From Phytophthora sp. 'mugwort' (Eukaryota; Oomycota; Peronosporomycetes; Peronosporales; Peronosporaceae): 64,000 bases of DNA. The notes under the pieces are model-generated. The model had not been told where the DNA came from. It did no database searches and saw only the letters and a program-made list of their open reading frames with translations. How positions within the stretch are numbered: the first letter of the stretch is position 1; each line of letters opens with the position of its first letter. Both the position numbers and the translations under genes were made by a program. Shown here piece after piece: positions 19,211 to 29,252 of the stretch. The stretch is from positions 1,178,001 to 1,242,000 of the forward strand of contig JAUCEF010000018.1 of NCBI GenBank assembly GCA_033558025.1. Direction: 5' to 3'.

Positions 19211-21750
19211 TCACCGATTCTTGTCCATCACAAAGCGTTTAGAGTGACGATTTTTCTGAGGATTCGACTGTATTAAAGTCAATGGGAAAGAAGAATCCAT
19301 AAGGAGTGGCTCCATTTTCTTTGTATCGCTTGAATATGATACGCTTGTCCAACCTCGAGATCTTCTCACAAATTTTCGAGCGCTTATCAGGGACTTCACC
19401 AGCTTTCTCACACCACCTTTGATAGTGCTGATACATATTATCTCTCTCCACTCGGAATTTATCTTCATCGTCCACTTTAACTTCACGCGTACGATTTGAT
19501 CTAGTCGCGTTACTTTGAGTTCATTGACATAACTGACAATGCCCGCATTGCTAGCAGTTGTCATTGATTGATAGATATGCGTTCTGAAGAAGGATTTTGG
19601 CTGGGGTTGGCAAACTTCTTCAAATATGAGTAGAAAAAAATTGTTCATCGCATTCTTATTTTTGATAACATCAATCAGCTCTCCATAATAGACCCTGTTG
19701 TGCTGTTCCGCCGGATTCACATCGAAAACTGTCATCTTGTCTTCGATGATGCCGGTCAAGTTGTTAGAAGCACCAATAAATTCAGTGATGTTGCCATGTA
19801 CTTCTTCTTCATGGTAAGGTTTTCGACTAGATTGTACGGAATCAGTGATTACAGACTTCATTCACTCGAGGTAGTTACGAAACGAGCGCTTGTCGCCAGC
19901 AGTTTCCTCAAACCAGCAAAAACATTATGACGAAGTTGTGGCGATCCACGTTCGCCAAGGACATTGGTGAGATGCTGAGCCATGTGAGTATTTGCCGTTC
20001 CCAAAAACTCATAAGGAGCTTGAAGAAGTTCGACTTGCCGATTTGCTTCTCTATTGAATATAGGACGAGCATAACCTTCATCTTGCTGTCTGGATAGTGA
20101 CAAATGCTACCGATATACTCCATCAACCATTGGTACCTCTTAGAATCATTGAAGCAAATGATACGTTTCAGGTAGTCGACTAACACTGGGTGCAAGTCAG
20201 ATTCGGTAATTTCTTCACGGAGATACTTTGCTAGCAGTGGATTTGCTAAGCTGAATGTCTCCATATCATTTGAATCATGTTCCCATTTGCAGACAGTGTT
20301 TGCAAACTTGTGGAATGGAATCGTATTCAAGAGATCAGATAGCTTGGTTGAATGTGGCTTCTAGTTTTCAGTGTACTGGATTTGCACCTTGTAAAATTTT
20401 CTTTATATCATATGCCTTGATCACACAGTTATCATCCTCTGTTGGCTTATGCTTGTAGTTGGTGATATCTGAGCCTTCGAAGGCGTAGAACTCGTGAATA
20501 AAGTAGAGCACAAATCGGTTCAGTAAATGAAGAGACTCGAAGTTTGTAGTTTTCAACATCTTCTCAAAAGTACTGAAATTTAGCTCACGATTTGGCTTGT
20601 TCTCGATCACGAGATACTTCGCTCAACACTCAAGATCATCAATCTCAAATGATGTATCAACCATAGCTAAACGCATATCTTCAATTGTTCGGCCCGCTAA
20701 TTCCACCAGCTGTGTTAGCGTTGTCAACTTCCGCTCAGATTTGAATGCCAATTTGAAGTCTTGATCAAGTGTAGATAGCAAATGACTTTGAAATGGGTGT
20801 TTGCTTGGCTCCTTGATTTCACATTCATTCTTCCATTGCTTGTATGCGACAGAATCACAATCAGCATCAATTCCCTTCAGTTTGCCTTCGTTCAATGATG
20901 GATAATACTTCGAGTCAAACCAACCATCGAATTCTTTTGTAGCAAACGCCTTGTTGAAACGCTCTACTTTTTGTTTGAGCACGCAGAGATAGGTCTTGCG
21001 CATCAAATACCAATCAGAATGAGGTTGACGAGCAAATAATCCGGTGAGATTCCACAAGTTTTGGTTGTTGTAGTACCAATCATTTCGAATCATCATACAT
21101 AATTGATACAATCGCTCATCATAGGATTCAGTTGCAAGGAGGTATTTCACACCGCATTCAAATTTGCTTGTTCGAATGATTCACAGTCTTCGTGTATTTG
21201 AAGAAGAAGTTGTCAAGAATCTGGGATTCATCGAGCTCATCGAATTGATTTGCAAAAGATACGTGTATCCGTCTTTTCCAAAGTCAGATGTGGCATCATC
21301 ACTGTGCTTGTAGTCGATGGAATCACCAACTACGTGCATCTTTGACTTAATCCAATCACTTGGAGACAATACCGGTGAGTCTCCCAACTTAGGTTGATCG
21401 TATTTATTAACAGACTGGATGTGCTGAATGCAATGCTCGCCATAAATTTCTTCAATAGAGTCAGTCATCGTTGGTTCTGAAACAATATCAGTGATAGTAT
21501 AAGAGCTACTTGGTGTTGTTGCTTCGAGTACTGGTTCATCAACAACAGGTTCATCAACTACATGTTCATTAACTGCAGGCTGACTACTTCGCGTGATGTC
21601 GGCACCAATCGCCTTTCGAGCTGCACTATTTGTTCGCCCTTGAATGGCTCTCTCCCGGTAGGACCTCGTTTTAGAAGGCTGTGTGGATTTTTGAACCCAG
21701 GCGGGGCCCCACGTTGGCGGACAGGCGGGTGAAGAACGCGACACGCTACA
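19211..21750 (-). pseudogene. Primase-superfamily 3 helicase (D5-like), frameshifted
   Basis: Minus-strand pieces run from the Copia A2 border to 19211. The N-terminal third is low in motifs (MTDSIEEIYGEHC near 21466). The middle has a D5-N-like segment (YDERLYQLCMMIRNDWYYNN, about 21120; LVDYLKRIICFNDSKRY, about 20180). The helicase core shows Walker A in SIEKQIGKSNFFKLL (about 20040) and MKSVITD...TEFIGASNNLTGI with VFDVNPAEQ (about 19670-19860) for the Walker B/sensor part. The tail (RWCEKAGEVPD...YGFFFPID) fits the usual helicase C-terminus. Such proteins start and drive viral DNA replication. At least four frame breaks make it non-functional. Confidence 0.75.
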
Positions 21751-22063
21751 AAAAGGCTTGGTCACTTGATGGCAAAATGCAAAGTTATTGATTTAGGTCC
21801 TTAGTTCGCAAACTCCTTGCTACCTCTAAGCCTACAGTTCTACCTACTGGGTACACGCTACTGGATTCTCTACTGGATACTGAGTTACTTCAGCAAATCG
21901 CAAAGCGCCACGTCGATGCCCATCTTGTACCCACAATCTTGTACCCACGTGCATCGTAATCATCGTCCCGTAATCGCCGGAGTGATTGAGGTGCCACTGA
22001 GTGAAGGTCATACCGGTATCCTACCGGTATACAGCAGCTGCTCGAGGCGTCTCCTTGACAACA
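21751..22063 (-). repeat. 3' LTR of A2 (diverged A type)
   Basis: About 313 bp; it lacks about 40 bp present in the other A LTRs and has many substitutions. The pol stop codon (22021) lies inside it. Confidence 0.8.
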
Positions 22064-25000
22064 CTCCCACTCGACTCGATAGCCTTCGGTGCTTCGATGC
22101 CGAGCTTGCTCCGGAGACAGTCGAACTGCGCCGCTGGAATGGGCTTGGTCATCAGGTCCGCCAGCATGTCTTGAGTCGGACAGTACTCGAGCACCACTTC
22201 TCCGTCCTCGACCTTCTCGCGCACGAAGTGGTAGCGAATGTCGATATGCTTGGTACGCTTGTGAAACTCGGGATTCTTGGCAAGCGCGATGGATCCTTGG
22301 TTGTCTTCGTAGATCTTGATCGCCTTGCCCTCTGTGGTTTCGCCTATCTCGCACAGAAACGCCTTGAGCCACACGGCCTCCTGTGTTGCCTCCGATAGCG
22401 CCATGTACTCGGCTTCCGTCGACGATAGTGCCACCGTCCTCTGCTTCTTGCTGCGCCAGCTCACGCATCCACCGCTCATTATGAACGCGTATCCGCTCGT
22501 GCTGCGGCGCGACTCCACATCACCCGCCCAGTCCGCATCCGAGTAGCCGCAGACGCCGTCTTGGTCCTTGGTGCGAAACTCGATGCCGTACGTCGCCGTG
22601 CCTTGGATGTAGCGGAGGACGCGCTTGAGTGCTTGCCAGTGCGTGGGGCATGGGTCTGCAGCGAACTGACTCAGTGTGCCCACTGCCGCAGCCAGATCCG
22701 GTCGGGTGCCCACCATCAAGTACATAAGGCAGCCTACGGCGTTCCGGTAAGGCACGCCTGCCATGGTGTCATCATGCTTGCACCCGCCGTCGCACATAGC
22801 CTTGGTCCGCTTGAGTCCGGGATCCTGCGGCGTTTTCACGGGCTTGCTGTTCTCCATGCTGAACTTGCTCAGGATGCTCCGCGCGAACTTGGTCTGCCGC
22901 ATGGTCACCTCGCCAGCCTTGATGTCTTGCTTGATCTCCATTCCGAGAAAGTAGCTCAGCTCGCCTAGGTCCGTCATCTCGAACCGCTTGCTTAGTGCGC
23001 TCGTGGTCGCCTTGAGCATGTCGTCATCGCTGCTCGCAATCACCAGGTCGTCCACGTACAGCACCACGAGCACCATGCTGTCGCCGTTGCGCTTGACGTA
23101 GACGCAGTGGTCGGTCTCGCACTTGTCGAAGTCCAGCTTGAGCATGAAGTCGTCGATGGTGTGGTTCCACATGCGCGGCGACTGCTTGAGACCGTAGAGC
23201 GCGCGCTTGAGCTTGCACACATGATCCGGGCGTCCTTCGCTTATGTATCCGTCCGGCTGCTGCATGTAGATGTCTTCATCCAGGACGCCGTTAAGAAAGG
23301 CTGTCTTAACGTCCATCTGGTGCAGCTTGAGCCCGTACTTGGCAGCCATCGCTAGCACGATTCGGATGGACGTGAACTTGGCCACGGGCGCGAAGGTCTC
23401 GTCGTAGTCGATGCCGTGCTTCTGCGAGAAGCCCTTAGCCACCAGGCGCGCCTTGTATCGTTCGATCTCGCCGGCTTGGTTCTCCTTCACGCGAAAGACC
23501 CATCGACAGCCGATGGCCTTGCGTCCCTTGGGCAGCGGTACCACGTCCCATGTGTCGTTCTTGCGCAGCGAGTCGTACTCCGAGTCGCAGGCCTCCTTCC
23601 ATTTGCGTGCGTCGTTGGATTCCATCGCCGACTTGAACGTGGTCGGCATTTCTCCCACTGAATCCACGACGTACGCCGCCTCGAAGCTCTTGTCGTTGTC
23701 TCGAGCCATGGCAGACATCTCATCCAGGCCTTGGCGTCGATTCTCTGACGCGTATCGCTTGGCACTCGGGGTCTCCACCGCTTCCTCCAGCGACTGTGTC
23801 CGCGGGTGTCTCTTGCTGCCGGGCAAGAATTCATCACCTCGCGCAGTCTCTTCATCTTCGTCGTCCAATGCCGACTGTTCATCTTTGTCCGTGGTGCCTT
23901 CTTCCGCATCTTGAATGTCCACCAGCGCCTCCTTGGGTTTGTAGTCGCGTCTTCCACCGTCGAAGACGTCTTCCATGAACTGTGCATCGCGGCTCACCAG
24001 CACGCGACCACTCTCGATCTCCTCGAACCGATACGCTTTCTCGTGGTCCGAGTACCCAAGGAACCTGCACCGCACCGATCGCGCATCCAGCTTGGTTCGC
24101 TTCTCCTTCGCCACATGCACGTAGGCGTGGCAACCGAAGACTTTGAGGTTGGCCAGCAATGGTTTCTTGGCAGTCCACAGCTCGTACGGAGACTTATCGT
24201 TGTCAAGCGCATGTGTCGGACAGCGGTTGCGCAGGAACATGGCCGTCATGACTGCTTGCCCCAGTATGCCTTGGACAGACTCGCGTGCTCCAGCATGCAC
24301 CGCGCGCATTCAACTAGCGTCCGGTTCATGCGCTCCGCGATTCCGTTGAGCTGCGGCGTGTATGGCAGCGTGAACTTCTGCACGATGCCGCGCTTGCTGC
24401 AAAACTTGGCCATTTTGTCGGATTTGTACTCACCACCGTTGTCACTGCGAAGCTCCTTGACGCGCTTGCCGGTCTGTGTCTCCGCAAGCGCCACAAAGTG
24501 CGCGAACTTGTCGGCCACCTCCCACTTGTTCTTCACAGGTACACCACGCAGTAGCGCGACTTGTCGTCGATAAAGGTGACGAAGTAGCGCTTGCCGCCAA
24601 ACGTCGGCGTGCGCATGGGCCCGCATACGTCACTGTGCACAACCTCCAGTAGTTCATTGGCACGCTTGGGCGATGTCGATTCGAAACTCAATCGCGTCTG
24701 CTTGCCGAGCGCGCATCCGTCGCACGTCTCCCACTTGCTCGCGGACCCGAGGTCAATGCCGACGCTGAGCTTCTTCTTGACGATGGCGTCGAGCCCAGCG
24801 TGACCGATGTGGCCTAGTCGAAGGTGCCAGAGGTACGACTTGGTGTCCCCTAGGCTCCCGTTCGGACTCGCCGAATTCGCTTCGTCCAGGCGCACGGGCG
24901 TCATGCACAGCTTGAACAGCTTACCCTCACGCGCACCTATCGTGCACTTAATCCCCTTCAGCTCGATGAAGCATCCGTCGCTGTCGAAGGTCACCGATCC

Positions 25001-26150
25001 GATGTCCTTGGTGAAGCGCCCGATCGAGAAGAGGTTGCGCGTTAGCTTGGGAATGTGCCACACGTTCGTGAGCACACCCTTCTTGATGCCACGAGGCGTC
25101 TTCATCTCCATCACAATGTCGCCGCTGCCGATCGCTTGAACCACACCGTCGTCTGCGAGACGCACCTCGACCGGAGTGAAGGCCTTGTAATTTCTCATGA
25201 ACTTCTTGGAGTGCGCCATGTGCTGTGTCGCACCCGAGTCGACCAGCCATGTGCCACTCGCCGACGCTGCCATGGCCGCATCGCCATCGCCGTCGACGAA
25301 GAAGAGATAGTCGCCGGAGTCGTCCTCAAGCGCGACGTTGGCACGCTGCGAGCGCTGCCGTTCCGTGTTGTCATGGATCCGCGAGGGACACTCCGCGATC
25401 CAATGTCCGTGCTCGCCACAGTAGTGACAGGCACTAGTCTTCTGCGCCTGCCGACCCTTGCGCTTGTTGTCGCTGTCATGAACGCTTGACCTTGACCGTG
25501 CGCGGTGCCGTCCGTACCGCCACCTTGTTCCTTGCGCTTCATGTTCTCATGCAGCAGCCGAGACGTCACGAGTTCCCACGACAGTGAGTCGGCTCTCGAC
25601 TCCAACGCCGTGATCAGGAACTGGTACGACCCGCTTAGACTTCCCAAAAGCGTGATCACCAAGTCGTCTTCGCTGACCGGAGCGCCCACTGCGTCGAGCT
25701 GCTCCGCCAGTGTCTTGATCTTGTTGATGTGCTCCAGAACATCATCACCTTCTTCCATCATCGTCGTGAAGAAACGCCGACGAAGAAAGAGCTTGTTGGC
25801 CAAACTCTTCTTCTCGAAGTGTCCTTCCAGTCTTGACCATGCATCATGCGCGCCACTCGCCGAGCGAACCAGCGGCAGCTGCGAATCCTCCATCGCGAGA
25901 CAGATCATCGCCAGCGTCTTGTGCGACTTCTTCCGAAAGAGCGCTTGATCCGCCGCAGTCTGGCAGTGCTCCAGCTTCACTTCCCCACTTGTCACTTTCC
26001 ACAGTTCGCGCTCCTCGAGCACCATCTGCATCTTGAACTTCCACGTGTGGAAGTTCCGTCGAACTTGTTAATGCGGGCGGTAGTCGAAGTGGCGTCCATG
26101 GCGAAGGCGTAGTCGGGGTCTTGGTCAGGGAAGACGGGGCTTGGGCTCAT
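22021..26150 (-). pseudogene. Copia A2 Gag-Pol polyprotein, frameshifted
   Basis: Gag starts M-S-P at 26150 in the primer-binding site. A one-base loss soon after (about 26060) puts it out of frame with the main Gag (MQMVLEERELWKV). Domains in order: UBN2 Gag; zinc knuckle CHYCGEHGHWIAEC (about 25420); protease WLVDSGATQHM (about 25235); integrase finger HLRLGHIGHAGLD...CDGCALGKQ and core residues D, D (RSDNGGEY) and E (GIAERMNRT); RT with LYVDDLVIA (about 23060); RNase H with DADWAGD and SSTEAEYMAL. Further frame breaks lie near 25478, 24540 and 24260. RT and RNase H (762 codons) are open. It copied RNA into DNA in a cytoplasmic particle when active. Confidence 0.9.
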
Positions 26151-26154
26151 AACC

Positions 26155-26508
26155 AAAAGACTTGGTCACTTGATGGCAAAATGCAAAGAGATTGATTTAG
26201 GTCCTTAGTTCGCAAACTCCTTGCTACCTCTAAGCCTACAGTTCTACCTACTGGGTACACTCTACTGTATTCTCTACTGGATACTGAGTTGCTTCAGCCA
26301 ATCAGGGAGTGCCACGTAGAGCCCATCATGTACCCACAATCTTGTACCCACCCGTGGCGTAATCGTCCATGGCGTAAACACCGTCCCATAAACACCGTGA
26401 CGTAATCTTCGTCTCGTAATCACAGGATGATTGCGGTGCCACTGAGTGAAGGTCATACCGGTATCCTACCGGTATACAGCAGCTGGTCGAGACGTCTCCT
26501 TGACAACA
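26155..26508 (-). repeat. 5' LTR of A2 (A3-like type)
   Basis: 354 bp, nearly identical to the A3/A4 LTRs. It is followed on the inner side by the primer-binding site at 26143-26154. Confidence 0.85.
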
Positions 26509-26509
26509 A

Positions 26510-26588
26510 CACTCCGGTCCCCGCACCCAAGTGCAGAACTCCCTCCGCTCAACCCAAGCCTCGCTTCGAGACCTCAACACCTTTATCA
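26510..26588 (+). repeat. End fragment of a B LTR
   Basis: Matches the last 79 bases of the B LTR (CACTCCGGTCC to TTTATCA). Confidence 0.8.
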
Positions 26589-28897
26589 ATCAAGGGTGTG
26601 GGGACCATCGTGGAGAGAGTGGTCCTGCCTAACGGCGACGAGCGCGAGATCGAGATCAAGAACGCGCTTTACGTGCCAAATATGAGCAAGAATCTGCTTT
26701 CAGTGCCGCAGATAAACAAGCATGGCAAGTTTCAAGTGATATTTGACGGCACTGAGATGCACGTTTCGCGCAAGGACTCGAATCAAGTAGTGGCGACGGC
26801 GGATCTCGTGGATGGACTCTACTGGCTTCGCACACCTCAGCGAGCGGCAAATGCGGCGACAAGTGGAAAGACGGTCGATTTGCACGCGCGTATGGGTCAC
26901 GCTCCAGTCGAGGTTCTTCGCAGGATGGTCGACACCAAGATGATCAAGGACGCGAAAGCACTTTCCAAGTCGAGTGGACCAACTGTGTGTCGTGGTTGCC
27001 AGCAAGGCAAAATGGTCCAAAAACCATTCCCAAGCGACCGTGACAAGCGTCGCTACGACACATTTGAGCTGCTCCACTTCGACATCTGCGGACCCATGGA
27101 GGAAAACTCGTTGGCGGCAGCAAGTACCTGCTACTGATCGTGGACGAAGCCAGTGGATGCATGAAGGGTTTCTGCCTGCGTGCCAAGTCGGAGAGCGAAG
27201 ACTGCATCAAGACGTACATCATGAAGGTGCAGAAGCAGTTCGGCAAGAAGGTCAAGTTTGTGCGGCACGACGGAGCTCGTGAGTTTGCGACCAACTCGCT
27301 CAACGACTTCTACGAAGACGAAGGCATCGAGCAGCAAACCACGGTTCCGTACGCGCACCAGACCAACGGCACGGCAGAGCGAGCTATCCGAACTATCGTC
27401 ACGATCGGCCGCAGCATGCTGCATCACGCTAAGCTGGACAAGTGTTTCTGGGCTGAGGCGGCCATGACTGCCATCTACGTGAAGAATCGTCTGCCGTCAC
27501 CCAAGATCGAGCACAAGACTCCGTTCGAGATCGTCTACAACTCCAAACCGAGTGTGAAGCACATGCGTGTTTTCGGCTGTCGGACGTACATCCTGACTCC
27601 GAAGGAGAAGCGACTCAAGTGGGATCCCAAGGCTCGCGCTGGACTGTTCCTGGGTTACGAAGAAGTGTCCAAGGCGTATCGACTTTATGACATCGAGGCG
27701 GGGCAGGTGGTTATCAGTCGCGATGTCAACTTCGATGAGTCGACCTTTGGATGTTCACCGACGATTTCCGATGAAGATGTCGACGACCTGAACTTCGACT
27801 CGCTCGACATCGACAATGATGGTTTCCGCCAGACGGAGTACACGCAGGCAGGGAAGCGTAAGAGCCGCCCGAGTGACGAAGATGAAGCTGCCAGAAGACC
27901 GCGCGCTGTGCGTCATCGACCTGGACTGGAAGAAGCAAGTGCACCGAACGACTCTCCTTCGCACCGAACAGACGCAGATGAAGAAGAAAAGTCTGGAGAC
28001 CAAGATGAAGAATCGACTCCATCTGTGTTTTGGCGTGCAAGTGCCAACACGGTCGAAGCAGCCGTGGACTTATTGGAGCCGTCGACATTCCAAGAAGCGG
28101 TCAACGGCCCGGACCAACTGCACTGGCGCAAGGCGATTCGTGCTGAGTTAAAGTCGATGCGACTTCGTGGTGTGTTTCGTGCTGCCAAGTTGCCCAGCGG
28201 ACAACGCGTCGGTACCAAGTGGGTGTTCAAGATTAAGCGCAAAGCCGACGGATCGATCGAGAAATACAAGGCGCGCCTGGTGGCCAAGGGTTTCAAGCAG
28301 AAGTACGGCATCGACTACACGGAGACGTTCTCGCCCGTGGTCAAGTACGTGACGCTGCGCATGGTCATCGCGATCGCCAAGTACTTTGGCTGGCCCCTCG
28401 ACCAACTCGACGTGGTGACTGCATTCCTATACGGGATAATGAAGGAGTTGGTGTTCTGCGTGGTTCCTGAAGGCGTCGAGCTGGATGGTGATTTCGACTG
28501 TCTGGAATTGGTGAAGGCGATCTACGGTCTCAAGCAAGCTTCGCGCGTATGGAACGAGACCTTCGACGAATTTGTGTGTTCTATCGGTTTTCAAGTTTCA
28601 GCCTTCGACCCGTGCCTCTGCATCAAGGTTGTCGATGGCCACTGTGTGCTCGTGCTGGTCTACGTGGACGATGTGTTGGTCACCGGAAGTTCACCCGAGC
28701 TGATCTCACGCACGAAGAACGACCTCAAGACACGCTTCGAAATGACTGACAGTGGCAAGTGTGTGCTCGTCCTTGGAATCGAGCTGGTGGATGGCCCGGA
28801 CGGCAGCGTGACGATGTGCCAGCGGCGTTATGTGGATGATATCCTGAAGCGTTTCGGTATGGACGAGTGCAAGGCTGTGGTGAGTCCGGTAGACATG
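26589..28897 (+). pseudogene. Copia B1 pol fragment (protease end to RT)
   Basis: Starts in frame at [20 protein letters not shown] after the LTR fragment. A one-base loss near 27108 (after CGPMEENSL) breaks the frame. The second piece runs openly from 27140 through the integrase core ([19 protein letters not shown]), the acidic linker, and RT with the [10 protein letters not shown] box to SPVDM at 28897. The next bases belong to Copia A3 and add 17 foreign codons before a stop. Gag, zinc knuckle, protease active site and RNase H are absent. Confidence 0.88.
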
Positions 28898-29252
28898 AAA
28901 AGGCTTGGTCACTTGATGGCAAAATGCAAAGAGATTGATTTAGGTCCTTAGTTCGCAAACTCCTTGCTACCTCTAAGCCTACAGTTCTACCTACTGGGTA
29001 CACTCTACTGTATTCTCTACTGGATACTGAGTTGCTTCAGCCAATCAGGGAGTGCCACGTAGAGCCCATCATGTACCCACAATCTTGTACCCACCCGTGG
29101 CGTAATCGTCCATGGCGTAAACACCGTCCCATAAACACCGTGACGTAATCTTCGTCTCGTAATCACAGAAATGATAGCGGTGCCACTGAGTGAAGGTCAT
29201 ACCGGTATCCTACCGGTATACAGCAGCTGGTCGAGACGTCTCCTTGACAACA
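28898..29252 (-). repeat. 3' LTR of A3
   Basis: 355 bp, essentially identical to 33336-33690. The pol stop lies inside it at 29210. Confidence 0.88.

Larger units (their letters stand above)
5400..21750. mobile_element. Degenerate integrated Polinton-like / virophage-like DNA virus
   Basis: Base composition drops to AT-rich after about 5.4 kb. The segment carries broken copies of a recognisable gene set: SF3 helicase with primase part, A32-type packaging ATPase, penton/minor-capsid-like protein, tyrosine recombinase, S74-ended fiber, and two small proteins of the kind seen in Polinton-like viruses. Genes lie on both strands with TATA-like boxes directly upstream of ATGs. Subtracting later insertions leaves about 10-11 kb of viral sequence, a plausible part of a 15-25 kb genome. 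No major capsid protein, family B polymerase or terminal inverted repeats were found. The right side is cut by Copia A2 at 21751; the left limit is approximate. All genes carry frameshifts or stops, so it is an old, inactive insertion. Confidence 0.75.
21751..26508 (-). mobile_element. Copia retrotransposon A2, mosaic
   Basis: Left (3') LTR, pol, gag and right (5') LTR are present in order on the minus strand. Sequence to the right of about 25.4 kb, including the 5' LTR, is nearly identical to A3. The part to the left, including the 3' LTR, is clearly diverged from A3. The two LTRs therefore do not match each other, and no shared target duplication exists. It is best explained as a recombinant of two A elements. 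Confidence 0.85.
26509..28897 (+). mobile_element. Copia retrotransposon B1, truncated at both ends
   Basis: A 79-bp end of a B LTR (26510-26588) is joined directly to the protease part of pol; gag is deleted. The copy stops inside RT at 28897, where A3 begins. It is a remnant between two A elements. Confidence 0.85.

Noticed and set aside
5400..21750. Maverick/Polinton proper with rve integrase and protein-primed polymerase B
   Set aside because: No integrase DDE or polymerase B motifs were seen in the block; the recombinase is of the tyrosine type.
23411..25137. Long plus-strand frames opposite Copia A2
   Set aside because: Antisense shadows; the minus strand carries all conserved Copia motifs.
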